The notes below the pieces were generated by a model, which saw only the letters and a list, made by a program, of their open reading frames with translations, was not told where the DNA came from and searched no databases. Position numbers and translations under genes: made by a program. This document shows positions 27,441-36,298 of a DNA stretch of 64,000 nt, piece by piece. Numbering within the stretch: the stretch's first letter is position 1; the number at the start of each line of letters is the position of its first letter. The DNA is taken from NCBI GenBank assembly GCA_041396045.1, contig JAWKZI010000005.1:163440-227439 (forward strand), written 5' to 3'. The DNA comes from SHZI01 sp041396045 (GTDB lineage Bacteria > Pseudomonadota > Gammaproteobacteria > Steroidobacterales > GCA-2729495).

Positions 27441-28775
27441 ATGAGTACCGCCTATACCCTGTCGCTGGTCATCGTGCTGCTTGCGGCCAACGGCTTCTTC
27501 GTTGCCGCGGAGTTTGCCCTGGTCAAGGCGCGCCTTTTCCGGATCCAGACCCGCGCCAAGGAGGGCAGCCGCAGCGCGCATCGCACGCTCGCCATCCTGG
27601 ACAATCTGGAGGCCTATCTCGCCGCGTGCCAGCTTGGTATCACGATGGCGTCGCTGGGGCTGGGCTGGATCGGCGAGCCGTTTGTGGCCGGCCTGATCGG
27701 ACCGCTGCTGGCCACGCTGGACCTGTCTGAAGCAGCTATCCATCAGGTCTCTTTTCTGACCGGCTTCCTGATTTTCTCATCGTTGCACATCGTGATTGGC
27801 GAGCAGGTGCCAAAGTCATTTGCCATTCGGCAGGCCGATACGGTGTCATTGTGGATCGCCTACCCGCTGCACTTCTGCTACGTCGTTGTCTACCCCCTGA
27901 ACTGGCTGCTGGACCGCGCTTCCAGAGGCATTCTCAGCTTGTTCGGCGTGGGTGAGGCCACGCATGCCGACGTGCTGACCGTTGGGGAGATCAAGGGGCT
28001 GGTGGCCACGTCACGCGCCGCTGGCCGTATCAGCAGCATCAAGAGCGAGATGCTCCAGAATCTGCTTGGCTTTGGCCGGCAACCGGTATCTGCCGTCATG
28101 ATTGCCCGACCGGATGTCGTGACACTGGATATTACCGACGATGCGGCCACAAACATGGCGATTGTGCGGGAGTCGGAGCATTCCAGATACCCGTTGATCC
28201 GGCGCAGCGATGACAGTATTCATGGTGTGCTGCTGACGAAGGATATTTTTGGCGCCATGCTGGCTGGCTCCCAGTCACCCTGGGACAACCTGGTGCAGTT
28301 TGCGCGTGAACCGCTGGTCGTTCCGGCAAACATCGGTGTGTCGCGGGTCATGGAGCAGATGCGACAGCGCCGCATGCATATCGCGATAGTAGTCGACGAG
28401 TATGGCCAGATGGTGGGCGTTGTTTCTCTCGAAGATCTGCTGGAGGAAATTACTGGTGAGATCCGCGATGAAACGGACACCACTGAAGGCGCACATGGTA
28501 TTCGGGTGGTTAAAGAGGGCCATTGGGTGGCTGACGGGCTGGCACCGATTGCAGACGTCGAGCGGGCCATCAGGACGTCACTGGAACACGACCCGGATAC
28601 GCATACGCTGTCCGGTCTTTTCATGAGCAGCCTGGCGAGATTGCCCATCAAGGGGGACGTGCTGGAGGTGTCCGGACATCAGCTTACGGTATTGTCCGTG
28701 GACCGCCGCAGGGTTGGTTACGTTGGTATCGAAAGACTGCCGGCACCGGGCAGTGGCCAGGCACCGGACAACTAG
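27441..28775 (+). CDS. CNNM/CorC-type hemolysin-family transporter
   Basis: 444 residues in the order DUF21 transmembrane domain (about residues 5-195, with ANGFFVAAEFALVKARLFRI and GITMASLGLGWIGEP), a CBS pair (about 215-335, ending VDEYGQMVGVVSLEDLLEEI) and a CorC/HlyC C-terminal domain (about 350-430). Family members are Na+-coupled Mg2+/Co2+ exporters or resistance factors. No defect seen. It is transcribed rightwards, followed 60 bases later by lemA. Confidence 0.9.
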   Translation: MSTAYTLSLVIVLLAANGFFVAAEFALVKARLFRIQTRAKEGSRSAHRTLAILDNLEAYLAACQLGITMASLGLGWIGEPFVAGLIGPLLATLDLSEAAIHQVSFLTGFLIFSSLHIVIGEQVPKSFAIRQADTVSLWIAYPLHFCYVVVYPLNWLLDRASRGILSLFGVGEATHADVLTVGEIKGLVATSRAAGRISSIKSEMLQNLLGFGRQPVSAVMIARPDVVTLDITDDAATNMAIVRESEHSRYPLIRRSDDSIHGVLLTKDIFGAMLAGSQSPWDNLVQFAREPLVVPANIGVSRVMEQMRQRRMHIAIVVDEYGQMVGVVSLEDLLEEITGEIRDETDTTEGAHGIRVVKEGHWVADGLAPIADVERAIRTSLEHDPDTHTLSGLFMSSLARLPIKGDVLEVSGHQLTVLSVDRRRVGYVGIERLPAPGSGQAPDN

Positions 28776-28835
28776 CGATTGGTCGCCTTATACTGGGGCC
28801 GTAGATGATCTTTCCAGCTTGAAGGATGCACCACC

Positions 28836-29441
28836 ATGTTCCGAACCATATCCAGAGTCGTACCGCTGCTCCTGATTTCAAGCCTGTTGCTGTCTGGCTG
28901 CGGGTACAACGCCATCCAGGGCGGTGATGAAGGAGTGAAAGCTGCGTGGGCAGATGTACTTAACCAGTACAAGCGCCGGGCTGACCTGATTCCGAACCTG
29001 GTGAAGACTGTTGAGGGCTTTGCCCAGCAGGAGCGCAGCGTGCTGGTCCAGGTTACCGAAGCGCGGGCCCGGGTCGGGTCCGTACAGGCGACGAACGAGA
29101 CGCTGAATGATCCTGCGGCGTTCCAGAAATTTCAGGAGGCACAGGGACAATTGTCGAGTGCGCTGTCCCGACTGCTGGTCGTGGTCGAGAGGTACCCGGA
29201 GTTGAAGTCCGATCAGAACTTTCGCGATCTCCAGGCCCAACTCGAAGGTACGGAGAACCGGATCACGGTGGCCCGCAAGCGGTTTATCGACGCCACGCAG
29301 GAGTACAACACACTGGTGCGTACCTTCCCCAATAACCTGACGGCGATGTTGTTCGACTACAAGGTAAAGCCGACCTTTGCCGTCGAGAATGAAGCGGAAA
29401 TCAGCAAGCCACCGGAAGTCAATTTCGGGACTACCGGCTGA
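28836..29441 (+). CDS. lemA: LemA-family lipoprotein
   Basis: 201 residues. The signal peptide ends in a lipobox (LLLSGC) and the helical LemA domain follows: YNAIQGGDEGVKAAWADVLN, QYKRRADLIPNLVKTVEGFA and FPNNLTAMLFDYKVKPTF. LemA genes are typically followed by TPM-domain genes, as here. The family is envelope-associated; the precise function is unclear. The inside/outside orientation of LemA varies between species, but the lipobox favours attachment to the periplasmic side here. Confidence 0.92.
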   Translation: MFRTISRVVPLLLISSLLLSGCGYNAIQGGDEGVKAAWADVLNQYKRRADLIPNLVKTVEGFAQQERSVLVQVTEARARVGSVQATNETLNDPAAFQKFQEAQGQLSSALSRLLVVVERYPELKSDQNFRDLQAQLEGTENRITVARKRFIDATQEYNTLVRTFPNNLTAMLFDYKVKPTFAVENEAEISKPPEVNFGTTG

Positions 29442-29545
29442 TCCTTACGGGTGATATCCGTGGCCACTTTCCCTGGCCGGGCATCCGGAAGTCATGAATT
29501 CGACGTGATGAACCCGGCGTGTTGACTCCGGGGGCGCCACGGCGG

Positions 29546-30400
29546 ATGGCGTGGGTCGCGGCACTGCTGGCCGTGCTGGCTGCGGCATCTGCGGCCCCGA
29601 TCACGGCCATGGCTCAGCAACTGGTGCCGGTGCCGCCCCCGGCCCGGGTACTGGATCAGACAGGGACGCTATCGGCTCCTGAACAGGCGGCCATCGACAG
29701 CAAGTTGCGCGATCTGGAAACCCGCAAGGGCAGCCAGATCGCTGTCTTGCTGGTGCCCACGACGGAACCAGAGACCATTGAGCAATACGCGTTACGCGTC
29801 GCTGAGGCCTGGAAACTCGGCCGCCAGAAGATCGACGATGGACTGTTGCTGCTTGTTGCAATCAAGGACCGCACCGCGCGTATTGAGGTGGGCTACGGCC
29901 TGGAAGGTGCGATTCCCGATGCCACGGCTAACCGGATCATGGACGAATATCTGGTGCCACATTTCCGCGATGGCGACTATGCAGGTGGAATCAACGCCGC
30001 GGTTGATCGCCTGATTGGACTCATCGACGGGGAGCCATTGCCGCCACCGGTGACTGACAGGGGCACTGATACCCAGGTCCAGGATGTCTTGCCAAAGGTC
30101 TTCATATTGGCGCTGGTACTTGGCGGCGTTATGCGCCGGGTTCTGGGACAGCTACCTGGCGCGGTGGCCACGGGTGTTGTGGCCGGAGGCATTACCTGGT
30201 TCTTTGTCGGTTTGCTGGGTCTGGCGGCCTTCATGACGGTGGTCGGTTTTGTGGTGGCGCTGGGCGCTGGTGCTAGCGGTGGTAGCTGGGTCAGCCATGG
30301 CCGTGGCGGTGGCTTCGGCGGTGGCGGTCGATCGTCCGGTGGCGGCTTCAGCGGCGGTGGCGGCGGTTTTGGAGGCGGCGGTGCGTCCGGCCGCTGGTGA
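29546..30400 (+). CDS. TPM-domain protein with Gly-rich tail (YgcG-like)
   Basis: About 284 residues from the ATG reading MAWVAALLAVLAAASAAP; a GTG at 29519 would add nine residues. Signal peptide, TPM domain (VLDQTGTLSAPEQAAIDSKL, RIEVGYGLEGAIPDATANRI, about residues 40-165), two transmembrane segments (about 195-235) and a low-complexity GGGFGGGGRSSGGGF tail. This is the usual partner of LemA. TPM proteins are implicated in photosystem and envelope repair; the bacterial role is unresolved. Overlaps the next TPM gene by one base. Confidence 0.88.
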   Translation: MAWVAALLAVLAAASAAPITAMAQQLVPVPPPARVLDQTGTLSAPEQAAIDSKLRDLETRKGSQIAVLLVPTTEPETIEQYALRVAEAWKLGRQKIDDGLLLLVAIKDRTARIEVGYGLEGAIPDATANRIMDEYLVPHFRDGDYAGGINAAVDRLIGLIDGEPLPPPVTDRGTDTQVQDVLPKVFILALVLGGVMRRVLGQLPGAVATGVVAGGITWFFVGLLGLAAFMTVVGFVVALGAGASGGSWVSHGRGGGFGGGGRSSGGGFSGGGGGFGGGGASGRW

Positions 30401-30904
30401 TGACCATGTTCAGGCGTTGGTGGCGACACCTCACAACCACCCATCTGGCGCTCCGTCGTTACTTTCCACCGGCAACGCTGGCGGCCATCGATGCGGCGAT
30501 CACGGCGTCGGAACAGCACCACCGTGCTGAAATCCGCTGCGCCGTTGAGACTGCACTGCCGGCTTCATACCTGTTCCGGAATATCGGCACTGAGGTGCGC
30601 GCGGCCGAGGTCTTTGCCCATCTCGGGGTGTGGGATACCGTGAACAACAACGGCATCCTGGTTTACATACTGCCGCGGAGCGTGCATTGAGATCATTGCC
30701 GATCGGGGCTTCGACCAGCGTGTGAGTCCGGAGGAGTGGCGGCAGATCGCCACACAAATGGAGCAGGCCTTTGCCGCCGGTAATTTCGAGTCGGGCACGC
30801 TGACAGCACTCGATCGAATTGGTGGACTGGCCCGTCAGCACTTCCCGCTGTCGGCAGCCGGGGACGCCGGGAATGAATTGCCCGACCGGACCGTACTGCT
30901 TTAG
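30400..30904 (+). CDS. Second TPM-domain protein (frameshifted)
   Basis: Begins with an ATG overlapping the previous stop (TGATG). The first frame reads RRYFPPATLAAIDAAITASE, EIRCAVETALPASYLFRN and LGVWDTVNNNGILVYIL; the rest, EIIADRGFDQRVSPEEWRQI to GNFESGTLTALDRIGGLARQ, is in another frame. Reading AERAL between them shows two small indels at about 30668-30690. It completes the LemA-TPM-TPM arrangement widespread in Gram-negative bacteria. Membrane or periplasmic partner of LemA is inferred from context. Confidence 0.78.
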
Positions 30905-30959
30905 TAGCGTTTTTGGCCGAGATCGATAGTGGGTGCGCAGCTGAAGCCGCGCCCCGCAG

Positions 30960-32186
30960 TCAATCGAGGATGTGAGACAACAGCCCGTCGGCGAGCTTGG
31001 GCTCGAACCAGGTCGATTTCGGCGGCATGACCTGGTTGGCATCGGCCACACGCATAAGCGCCTCCAGACTTGTTGGAAACAGCGAAAACGCCACGGCCAT
31101 TTCGCCACTGTCGACCCGGCGCTTCAGTTCCCCGAGCCCGCGGATGCCGCCCACAAAATCGATGCGCTTGTCCCGACGCGGATCACCGATGCCCAGAACA
31201 GGTGCCAGCAGATGCTCTTGCAGCAAGCTGACATCCAGACTGGTGACCGGATCGTCCGGAATCAATTTCGGATCAATATCCAGCCGGTACCACTTGCCGG
31301 CAAGGTACATGCCGAACTGGCCGGGCCTGACCGGCCGCACTTCAGCCTCCGCCGGCGTGGTCACGAAGGCCTGGCCAAGTTGTGCCAGCAACGTTTCTGG
31401 CGATAGCCCGTTGAGGTCACGCACCACGCGGTTGTAGTCGAAGATCTGCATCTCGTCGTGCGGAAAGGCCACACACAGGAAGTAGTTCGCGTCGGTGTCG
31501 GGACCGGCCTTGCGTGCCGCTGCCACGCGCGATGCAGAAGCCGAGCGATGGTGGCCATCGGCAATGTACAGCGCCTCCATCGAATTGAAGGCGCGAGTGA
31601 TGGCGGCGATCGAATCCCTGTCCGTTACCACCCAGATTGTGTGTGTCACGCCATCGTCGGCAGTCACTTCGCAGGCGGGCGGGGCAACTGTCTGGCGTTC
31701 CATGAGGTGCTGCAATTCTGCGTTGCTGCGATAGGCGAGCAGAACGGGACCGGTCTGGGCATTAAGCGCAGTGATCTGCCTGACGCGATCATCTTCCTTG
31801 TCGGGACGCGTGAATTCGTGCTTGCGAATCCGGTTGCGGTCGTATTCACGCACGCTGCCCACGCCGGCGATTCCGGTCTGTATGTGCTCGCCCATACGCA
31901 ACCGGTAAATATAGTAGTGGGCCTCTGCATCCCTGCTGAGAATGCCGGTTCGGATCAGCCGTTGAAGGTTCTCGGCACCCTTGGCGTACACAGCGGGCGC
32001 GTAGGGGTCGGTGCCCTGCGGCAGGTCAATTTCCGGTTTGGAGATGTGCAGAAAGCTGGCTGGCCGGTTGGCTGCGCGCTGGCGGGCCTCTGCAGTATTC
32101 AACACGTCGTAGGGTGGCGCCGCAACTGCCGCTGCCTGGCCAGAGGCCGGTCGCAGTGCCCTGAAGGGCCTCATTAAAGTGTGCAT
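30960..32186 (-). CDS. DUF1015-family protein
   Basis: 408 residues from MHTLMRPFRAL (an ATG four codons in is equally possible). The DUF1015 signature is strong: PPYDVLNTAEARQRAANRPA, SFLHISKPEIDLP, YYIYRLRMGEHIQTGIAGVG, GPVLLAYRSNAELQ, EALYIADGHHRSASASRVAA and VAFPHDEMQIFDYNRVVRDL. No signal peptide; cytoplasmic. It begins one base after the flavin amine oxidase stop, so the pair is an operon. Biochemical role of the family is not established. Confidence 0.9.
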   Translation of the reverse strand: MHTLMRPFRALRPASGQAAAVAAPPYDVLNTAEARQRAANRPASFLHISKPEIDLPQGTDPYAPAVYAKGAENLQRLIRTGILSRDAEAHYYIYRLRMGEHIQTGIAGVGSVREYDRNRIRKHEFTRPDKEDDRVRQITALNAQTGPVLLAYRSNAELQHLMERQTVAPPACEVTADDGVTHTIWVVTDRDSIAAITRAFNSMEALYIADGHHRSASASRVAAARKAGPDTDANYFLCVAFPHDEMQIFDYNRVVRDLNGLSPETLLAQLGQAFVTTPAEAEVRPVRPGQFGMYLAGKWYRLDIDPKLIPDDPVTSLDVSLLQEHLLAPVLGIGDPRRDKRIDFVGGIRGLGELKRRVDSGEMAVAFSLFPTSLEALMRVADANQVMPPKSTWFEPKLADGLLSHILD

Positions 32187-32187
32187 C

Positions 32188-33651
32188 TCAGACCAGGCCC
32201 AGAATCTCGAAGGCGGCCCGTTCGCCGGATTCCATGGCGCCTTCCATGCCCCGATTGGAGGCCGCGGTATGTTCGCCGCAGAAATGAATGCGGCCATGGG
32301 GTTTGCCTACGGCGCCGGCAAAAGCGCTGACCTGGCCTGGTGCCCACACGGCCCAGTCGCCAGCCGAGAACTGATCCTGGTACCAGGACTGATAAGCCGC
32401 TGCCTCCACATTGCCCCTGGCTGCGGGGCGCATTTTGTAGAGGTCTTCCATGATCGTGGCAACCGCATCGTCGCGTTGCATCGTGTCCATCCACGTGGCG
32501 TTGCGACCCCGGACCCAGATGGTCAGACTGTTGATGTCCTTGGGCGATTTCGGATTGCGTTCCGGAACCACCATACCGGCGAGACTGTCGCTGAAAATGG
32601 CCGGGTTACGACCGTCATCTTCCCAGAACGGCTTCTTCACGATCAGGTGCAACAGGTTCACGGGCTGCGAGGCCAGAGTGTTAATGGCCACTCCATGCGG
32701 GCCTGTCACCAGTGGGTCAATGCGAATGCGGCGGAGTACCGACATTGGCAATGATGAAATCACGTAGTCGGCCTTGAATATCGTGCCGTCCGCACAATGT
32801 ACTTCGGCACCGCTGTCACCCGACCGGATCGCTACAATATTGCAACCCAGCCGGACTGGCGTCTTCAAGCCGTTGGCCATGGCCTCCGGAATGGACTGGT
32901 TGCCGCCAACGGCCGTGTAGCCAAAAGTTTTGCCGCCAAGCTGAATCTGCATCAGCGTGAAGGTGGCGCCAAACATGATCATCATCGCTGACACGTCGTC
33001 AGCCGTGGTTCCGTGGCTGACGTTGGTGTTCCAGCACAATTCGATGACTTCGTCGGAAATGCCCAGGCTCGTCAGCCACTGGTGCAGCGACACATCGTAT
33101 TTCGCATTCGCCGGATCCAGCCAGGCGTCGGCATTCTTGAGCGGGTTGTTCTTGCCGATAACCGGATTCAGGTACGACCACGGCATGCTGTGTCGAGCCG
33201 CTTCAGGGAAGGGATTGCGGGGATGTTTGGGCCAGTCGGCAGGTGAAATCAGCTTGTGGTCCAGCACAAGCTCGCGGTTCATGAAGTACGGCACCACAGG
33301 GGTAACGTCGATCAGTCCTACCTTGAAGCGCTTGCAGGCGTCGATCAAGCGTGCATAACCAGCGCCCAGGCTCGTCCCGCCGGATTCCGGGTTGCCAGGT
33401 ACATCGCGTTGGGACAACACGCGCCCGCCAACGCGCTGGCGACCCTCCAGAACCAACACGTCCACACCCTGCTCCTCGAGGAGCAGAGCAGCATTCAAAC
33501 CGGACAGGCCAGCACCCAGTATCAGCACTTTGCTGCGGTTCTGGGCTCGCGCCTGTTCTGAACCCAGTACGCCTGGTAGCGCTGCGGCAACGGGCAGGGC
33601 ACTCAGGCCCTTTACCAGGGTTCGGCGGCTGACAGTCGTGGGCTGAGTCAT
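32188..33651 (-). CDS. Tat-exported flavin amine oxidase
   Basis: 487 residues. A twin-arginine signal (SRRTLVKGLSALPVAAALPG) precedes the FAD-binding VLILGAGLSGLNAALLLEEQ (about residues 41-60) and VLEGRQRVGGRV; the C-terminus has IHFCGEHTAASNRGMEGAME, the second FAD contact of monoamine oxidases. Export in folded, FAD-loaded form is expected. It oxidises an amine or amino acid of unknown identity in the periplasm. Co-transcribed with the DUF1015 gene, divergent from the PD40 lipoprotein. Confidence 0.9.
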   Translation of the reverse strand: MTQPTTVSRRTLVKGLSALPVAAALPGVLGSEQARAQNRSKVLILGAGLSGLNAALLLEEQGVDVLVLEGRQRVGGRVLSQRDVPGNPESGGTSLGAGYARLIDACKRFKVGLIDVTPVVPYFMNRELVLDHKLISPADWPKHPRNPFPEAARHSMPWSYLNPVIGKNNPLKNADAWLDPANAKYDVSLHQWLTSLGISDEVIELCWNTNVSHGTTADDVSAMMIMFGATFTLMQIQLGGKTFGYTAVGGNQSIPEAMANGLKTPVRLGCNIVAIRSGDSGAEVHCADGTIFKADYVISSLPMSVLRRIRIDPLVTGPHGVAINTLASQPVNLLHLIVKKPFWEDDGRNPAIFSDSLAGMVVPERNPKSPKDINSLTIWVRGRNATWMDTMQRDDAVATIMEDLYKMRPAARGNVEAAAYQSWYQDQFSAGDWAVWAPGQVSAFAGAVGKPHGRIHFCGEHTAASNRGMEGAMESGERAAFEILGLV

Positions 33652-33730
33652 CTGACTGATTCCTGTTTTTGCAGACGGTGAAATACCGGAAGCGAATGCT
33701 ATCGTAAATTGGAATGTGGCAATCTGTCGC

Positions 33731-33742
33731 GTGATGCATCAC
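33731..33742. promoter_or_regulatory. 12-base dyad in a divergent promoter region
   Basis: GTGATGCATCAC is a perfect palindrome between the divergent amine oxidase and PD40 genes. It could be an operator, but no regulator gene is adjacent and a single 12-base palindrome is weak evidence. Confidence 0.3.
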
Positions 33743-33839
33743 CGCAAGGTACAGCGATGAATGCGGCGAGTGGCGCAGGATGCGTTATGATCCCCCGCTT
33801 ACCTCACTTATTTCAACGCACGAATTGCAGGGGATACAA

Positions 33840-35030
33840 ATGAAGTGCCAACATCTGGCTATCACTGCCATTGCTACCTTGGCCCTGGCAGCATGTTCAG
33901 GCCCGAAAGACGATGCCAAGACCGCAACTGCAGCCGAGACACCGCCGCCGGCAGCAGCTCAGGCAAACACTTCGGATTGGGCATCCAAGGAATTGCCGAT
34001 TCGCAAGATTCCCAATATTGCAGAATCTGCTGAGGCCTACTACGCATCCGACAGTTTTCATGTCATTGCACAGGTCCAGGATCCGAAAGCACTACGTGCG
34101 AAGGATGAGCGGTCAGCAGGCGGCGCGCTGACATGGGTCTTTACAGACGATGGTTCAGAGTCATGGCGAGTCAACGACCATGGCCAGGACGCCTGTTCGT
34201 TTTTCTTCCCGGACATGAAGGAAATCGTCTGGACTTCCACCCGGGACCATATGGACATGCCAATCGGCAACTGGTCTGACGATCTCGACTATCCCCAGGG
34301 TGCCGAGTTGTACAAGTCGGACTGGAAGGGCGGCAATATCCAGCGCCTGACCAACAACAAGGAATATGAGGCCGAAGTTACCGTGTCGCCGGATGGCAAG
34401 TGGATCATTTTTGCTCGCCAGATCGACGGCAACATGGATATCTGGCGCATGAAGGCCGATGGTACCGACGAGAAGCAGTTGACCTTCACCCCGGACTGGC
34501 AGGAAGGCGCACCCTATTTCCTGCCGGACAGCGAGACTGTCATTTTCCGTGCCTGGCAGGCCAGCGTAAAGGCAGACCTTGAGAAGAAGAGCAAGGAAAC
34601 CGGTGAGCACTACCAGACGCCGATGACGATCTTCACGATGAAGGTCGACGGCTCTGATGTTCAGCCCCGGACCTTTACCGATGGCATGAACTGGGCCCCG
34701 TTCCCGGCGCCGGACGGCCGGCACTTCGTCTACGTCCAGATTGTCGATGGCAACAACTGGGATGTGTTCCTGGGCGATCTGGCCGGCGAAGAGGCACCGC
34801 GGCGACTTACCTGGAATCCTTCCTTCGACGGCTTCCCGTCAATTTCTCCGGATGGCAAGAAGATGCTGTTCACCCGGAGCATGGGTAATCGCTTCATGTC
34901 TGATCTTTATACGCACGTGATGGACATCTCCTCGCTGAATATCGGTCCGGAGAACTTCACGACTGTACCGCCGACGTCCAAGCCACCCGCAGGCTGGACG
35001 CTGCCGGCAGAGAGGATCCCTGCCAAATAA
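33840..35030 (+). CDS. PD40 beta-propeller lipoprotein, copy 2
   Basis: 396 residues. Signal peptide with lipobox (LALAACSG), then the propeller: PNIAESAEAYYASDSFHVIA, MDMPIGNWSDDLDYPQGAEL, GGNIQRLTNNKEYEAEVTVS, PDGKWIIFARQIDGNMDIWR and APFPAPDGRHFVYVQIVDGN-like blades. It is intact and about 60% or more identical by eye to copy 1 at 21482-22644. GGGGAT precedes the ATG. It lies just upstream of Rieske oxygenase 1. TolB-like by blades only; there is no Tol-Pal context. Confidence 0.85.
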   Translation: MKCQHLAITAIATLALAACSGPKDDAKTATAAETPPPAAAQANTSDWASKELPIRKIPNIAESAEAYYASDSFHVIAQVQDPKALRAKDERSAGGALTWVFTDDGSESWRVNDHGQDACSFFFPDMKEIVWTSTRDHMDMPIGNWSDDLDYPQGAELYKSDWKGGNIQRLTNNKEYEAEVTVSPDGKWIIFARQIDGNMDIWRMKADGTDEKQLTFTPDWQEGAPYFLPDSETVIFRAWQASVKADLEKKSKETGEHYQTPMTIFTMKVDGSDVQPRTFTDGMNWAPFPAPDGRHFVYVQIVDGNNWDVFLGDLAGEEAPRRLTWNPSFDGFPSISPDGKKMLFTRSMGNRFMSDLYTHVMDISSLNIGPENFTTVPPTSKPPAGWTLPAERIPAK

Positions 35031-35050
35031 CAGGCCGGGCAAAAAGCCGA

Positions 35051-35079
35051 CCGCACCGCGCCTCAAGGGCGCGGTGCGG
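35051..35079 (+). terminator. Hairpin after the PD40 lipoprotein gene
   Basis: CCGCACCGCGCC and its exact complement enclose a five-base loop 20 bases after the stop codon. No U-tract follows, so it may terminate inefficiently or separate the messages of the PD40 and Rieske genes. Confidence 0.55.
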
Positions 35080-35088
35080 ACTACCCTG

Positions 35089-35133
35089 ATTCCGGACACC
35101 AGTATTCCGGACACCACCACTCCGGACAGCAGC
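35089..35133 (+). repeat. Three 15-base tandem repeats upstream of Rieske gene 1
   Basis: Units begin at 35089, 35104 and 35119, each with core TCCGGACA. The last ends one base before the GGGAGG that serves the GTG at 35150. The repeats lie in the untranslated leader and are short enough for slippage. Confidence 0.6.
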
Positions 35134-35149
35134 AGGGAGGCCGGTTAAG

Positions 35150-36298
35150 GTGTACATCAATTTCTGGTATGCGGCTCTGCGTAGTGACCAGCTGGGAGGC
35201 CAACCTGTAAAGGTGCGGATGCTCGGCCAGGACTTCGTGGTATTCCGCAATAGCGATGGTCAGGCGTTCTGTCTGGCCAACACATGCATACATCGCGGCG
35301 GGTCTCTGGCCGATGGCAAGATGCGCGCTGGTGCGGTGGAGTGCCCTTATCATGGCTGGCGATTCGACGGCGCGGGCCATTGTTTGCGAATTCCGTCGCT
35401 CGGCAGCACCGCCCGAATTCCAGCGAGAGCGCGTGTAGACGCCTATCCGACTGTCGAGCAGTACGGACTGGTGCATGTCTTTCTGGGCGATCTGCCTGAG
35501 TCGGAACGGCCGCCAATCATGCCAATTCCGGAGTACGGTCAGCCCGGGTGGTTTGCCGCGATCGACGACTACACGAGTCCCGGCGACTACCGGCGAAGCG
35601 TGGAGAACGGCCTGGACCCGGCTCACAATGAATTCGTGCATACCACGCACGGGTTTTCCGGTACTGAAGAAGATACCCGGGTGCCGGACCTCACAATCGA
35701 TGAGCAGCCGTGGGGCTGTGGCTTCATGACAACCTACGTCTCGCCACCTTTGGCAGACGAAAAAATGAAGGCAACGGCAGGCCGCCAGCAGGATGCCGTC
35801 GTCACGGCCGGCACCGCTCACCATGGTCCGTCGTGCATGACCACGCGGATCAACCCTGGTCCGGGTTATGCAATTCACCAGCACGTATTCAAGACACCGA
35901 TTGACGGGACTGCGACGCATACCTTCCTGGTGCAGACGCGTACTTTCATGCATGGCGCCGAACACAATGCGCGGTTCAGCGAACGCAATGCCTTCGTTCG
36001 CGGACAGGATCAGGTGGTTTTGGCCGGGCTACAGCCCTTCTACACACCAGAAAACAATACTCATGAGATGCTCATGCCGTCCGACCAGGCTGTGGTTCGT
36101 TACCGGGGGTTCCTGCGCGACTGGCAACAACGTGGTTGGCGTATCGATGAGGCTGCACTTGCGCGCGACCAGAATCGCGTTGCGCGAACCATTGCCAGTC
36201 CGGCCCGCCGCGAGCAGCCACGGGGCTGGGTACTGGATACGATCCCCTTGATGACTGCGACCGATAAACTGGAAGAGCGAGTAAATAATGCATTGTAA
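35150..36298 (+). CDS. Rieske-type aromatic ring oxygenase, alpha subunit 1
   Basis: 382 residues from a GTG preceded by GGGAGG. Rieske 2Fe-2S ligands are Cys46, His48, Cys65 and His68 (CIHRGG, CPYHGW); the mononuclear iron site has the bridging Asp156 and ligands His159 and His164 (ENGLDPAHNEFVHTTHG). It resembles vanillate-demethylase/phthalate-type alpha subunits that work without a beta subunit. It hydroxylates or demethylates an unknown substrate and needs a reductase encoded elsewhere. It is paralogous to the genes at 49713 and 57913 and overlaps the following binding-protein gene by 11 bases. Confidence 0.92.
   Translation: MYINFWYAALRSDQLGGQPVKVRMLGQDFVVFRNSDGQAFCLANTCIHRGGSLADGKMRAGAVECPYHGWRFDGAGHCLRIPSLGSTARIPARARVDAYPTVEQYGLVHVFLGDLPESERPPIMPIPEYGQPGWFAAIDDYTSPGDYRRSVENGLDPAHNEFVHTTHGFSGTEEDTRVPDLTIDEQPWGCGFMTTYVSPPLADEKMKATAGRQQDAVVTAGTAHHGPSCMTTRINPGPGYAIHQHVFKTPIDGTATHTFLVQTRTFMHGAEHNARFSERNAFVRGQDQVVLAGLQPFYTPENNTHEMLMPSDQAVVRYRGFLRDWQQRGWRIDEAALARDQNRVARTIASPARREQPRGWVLDTIPLMTATDKLEERVNNAL

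Noticed and set aside
30300..30400. Gly-rich repeats as a minisatellite
   Set aside because: They encode the normal low-complexity tail of the TPM protein.
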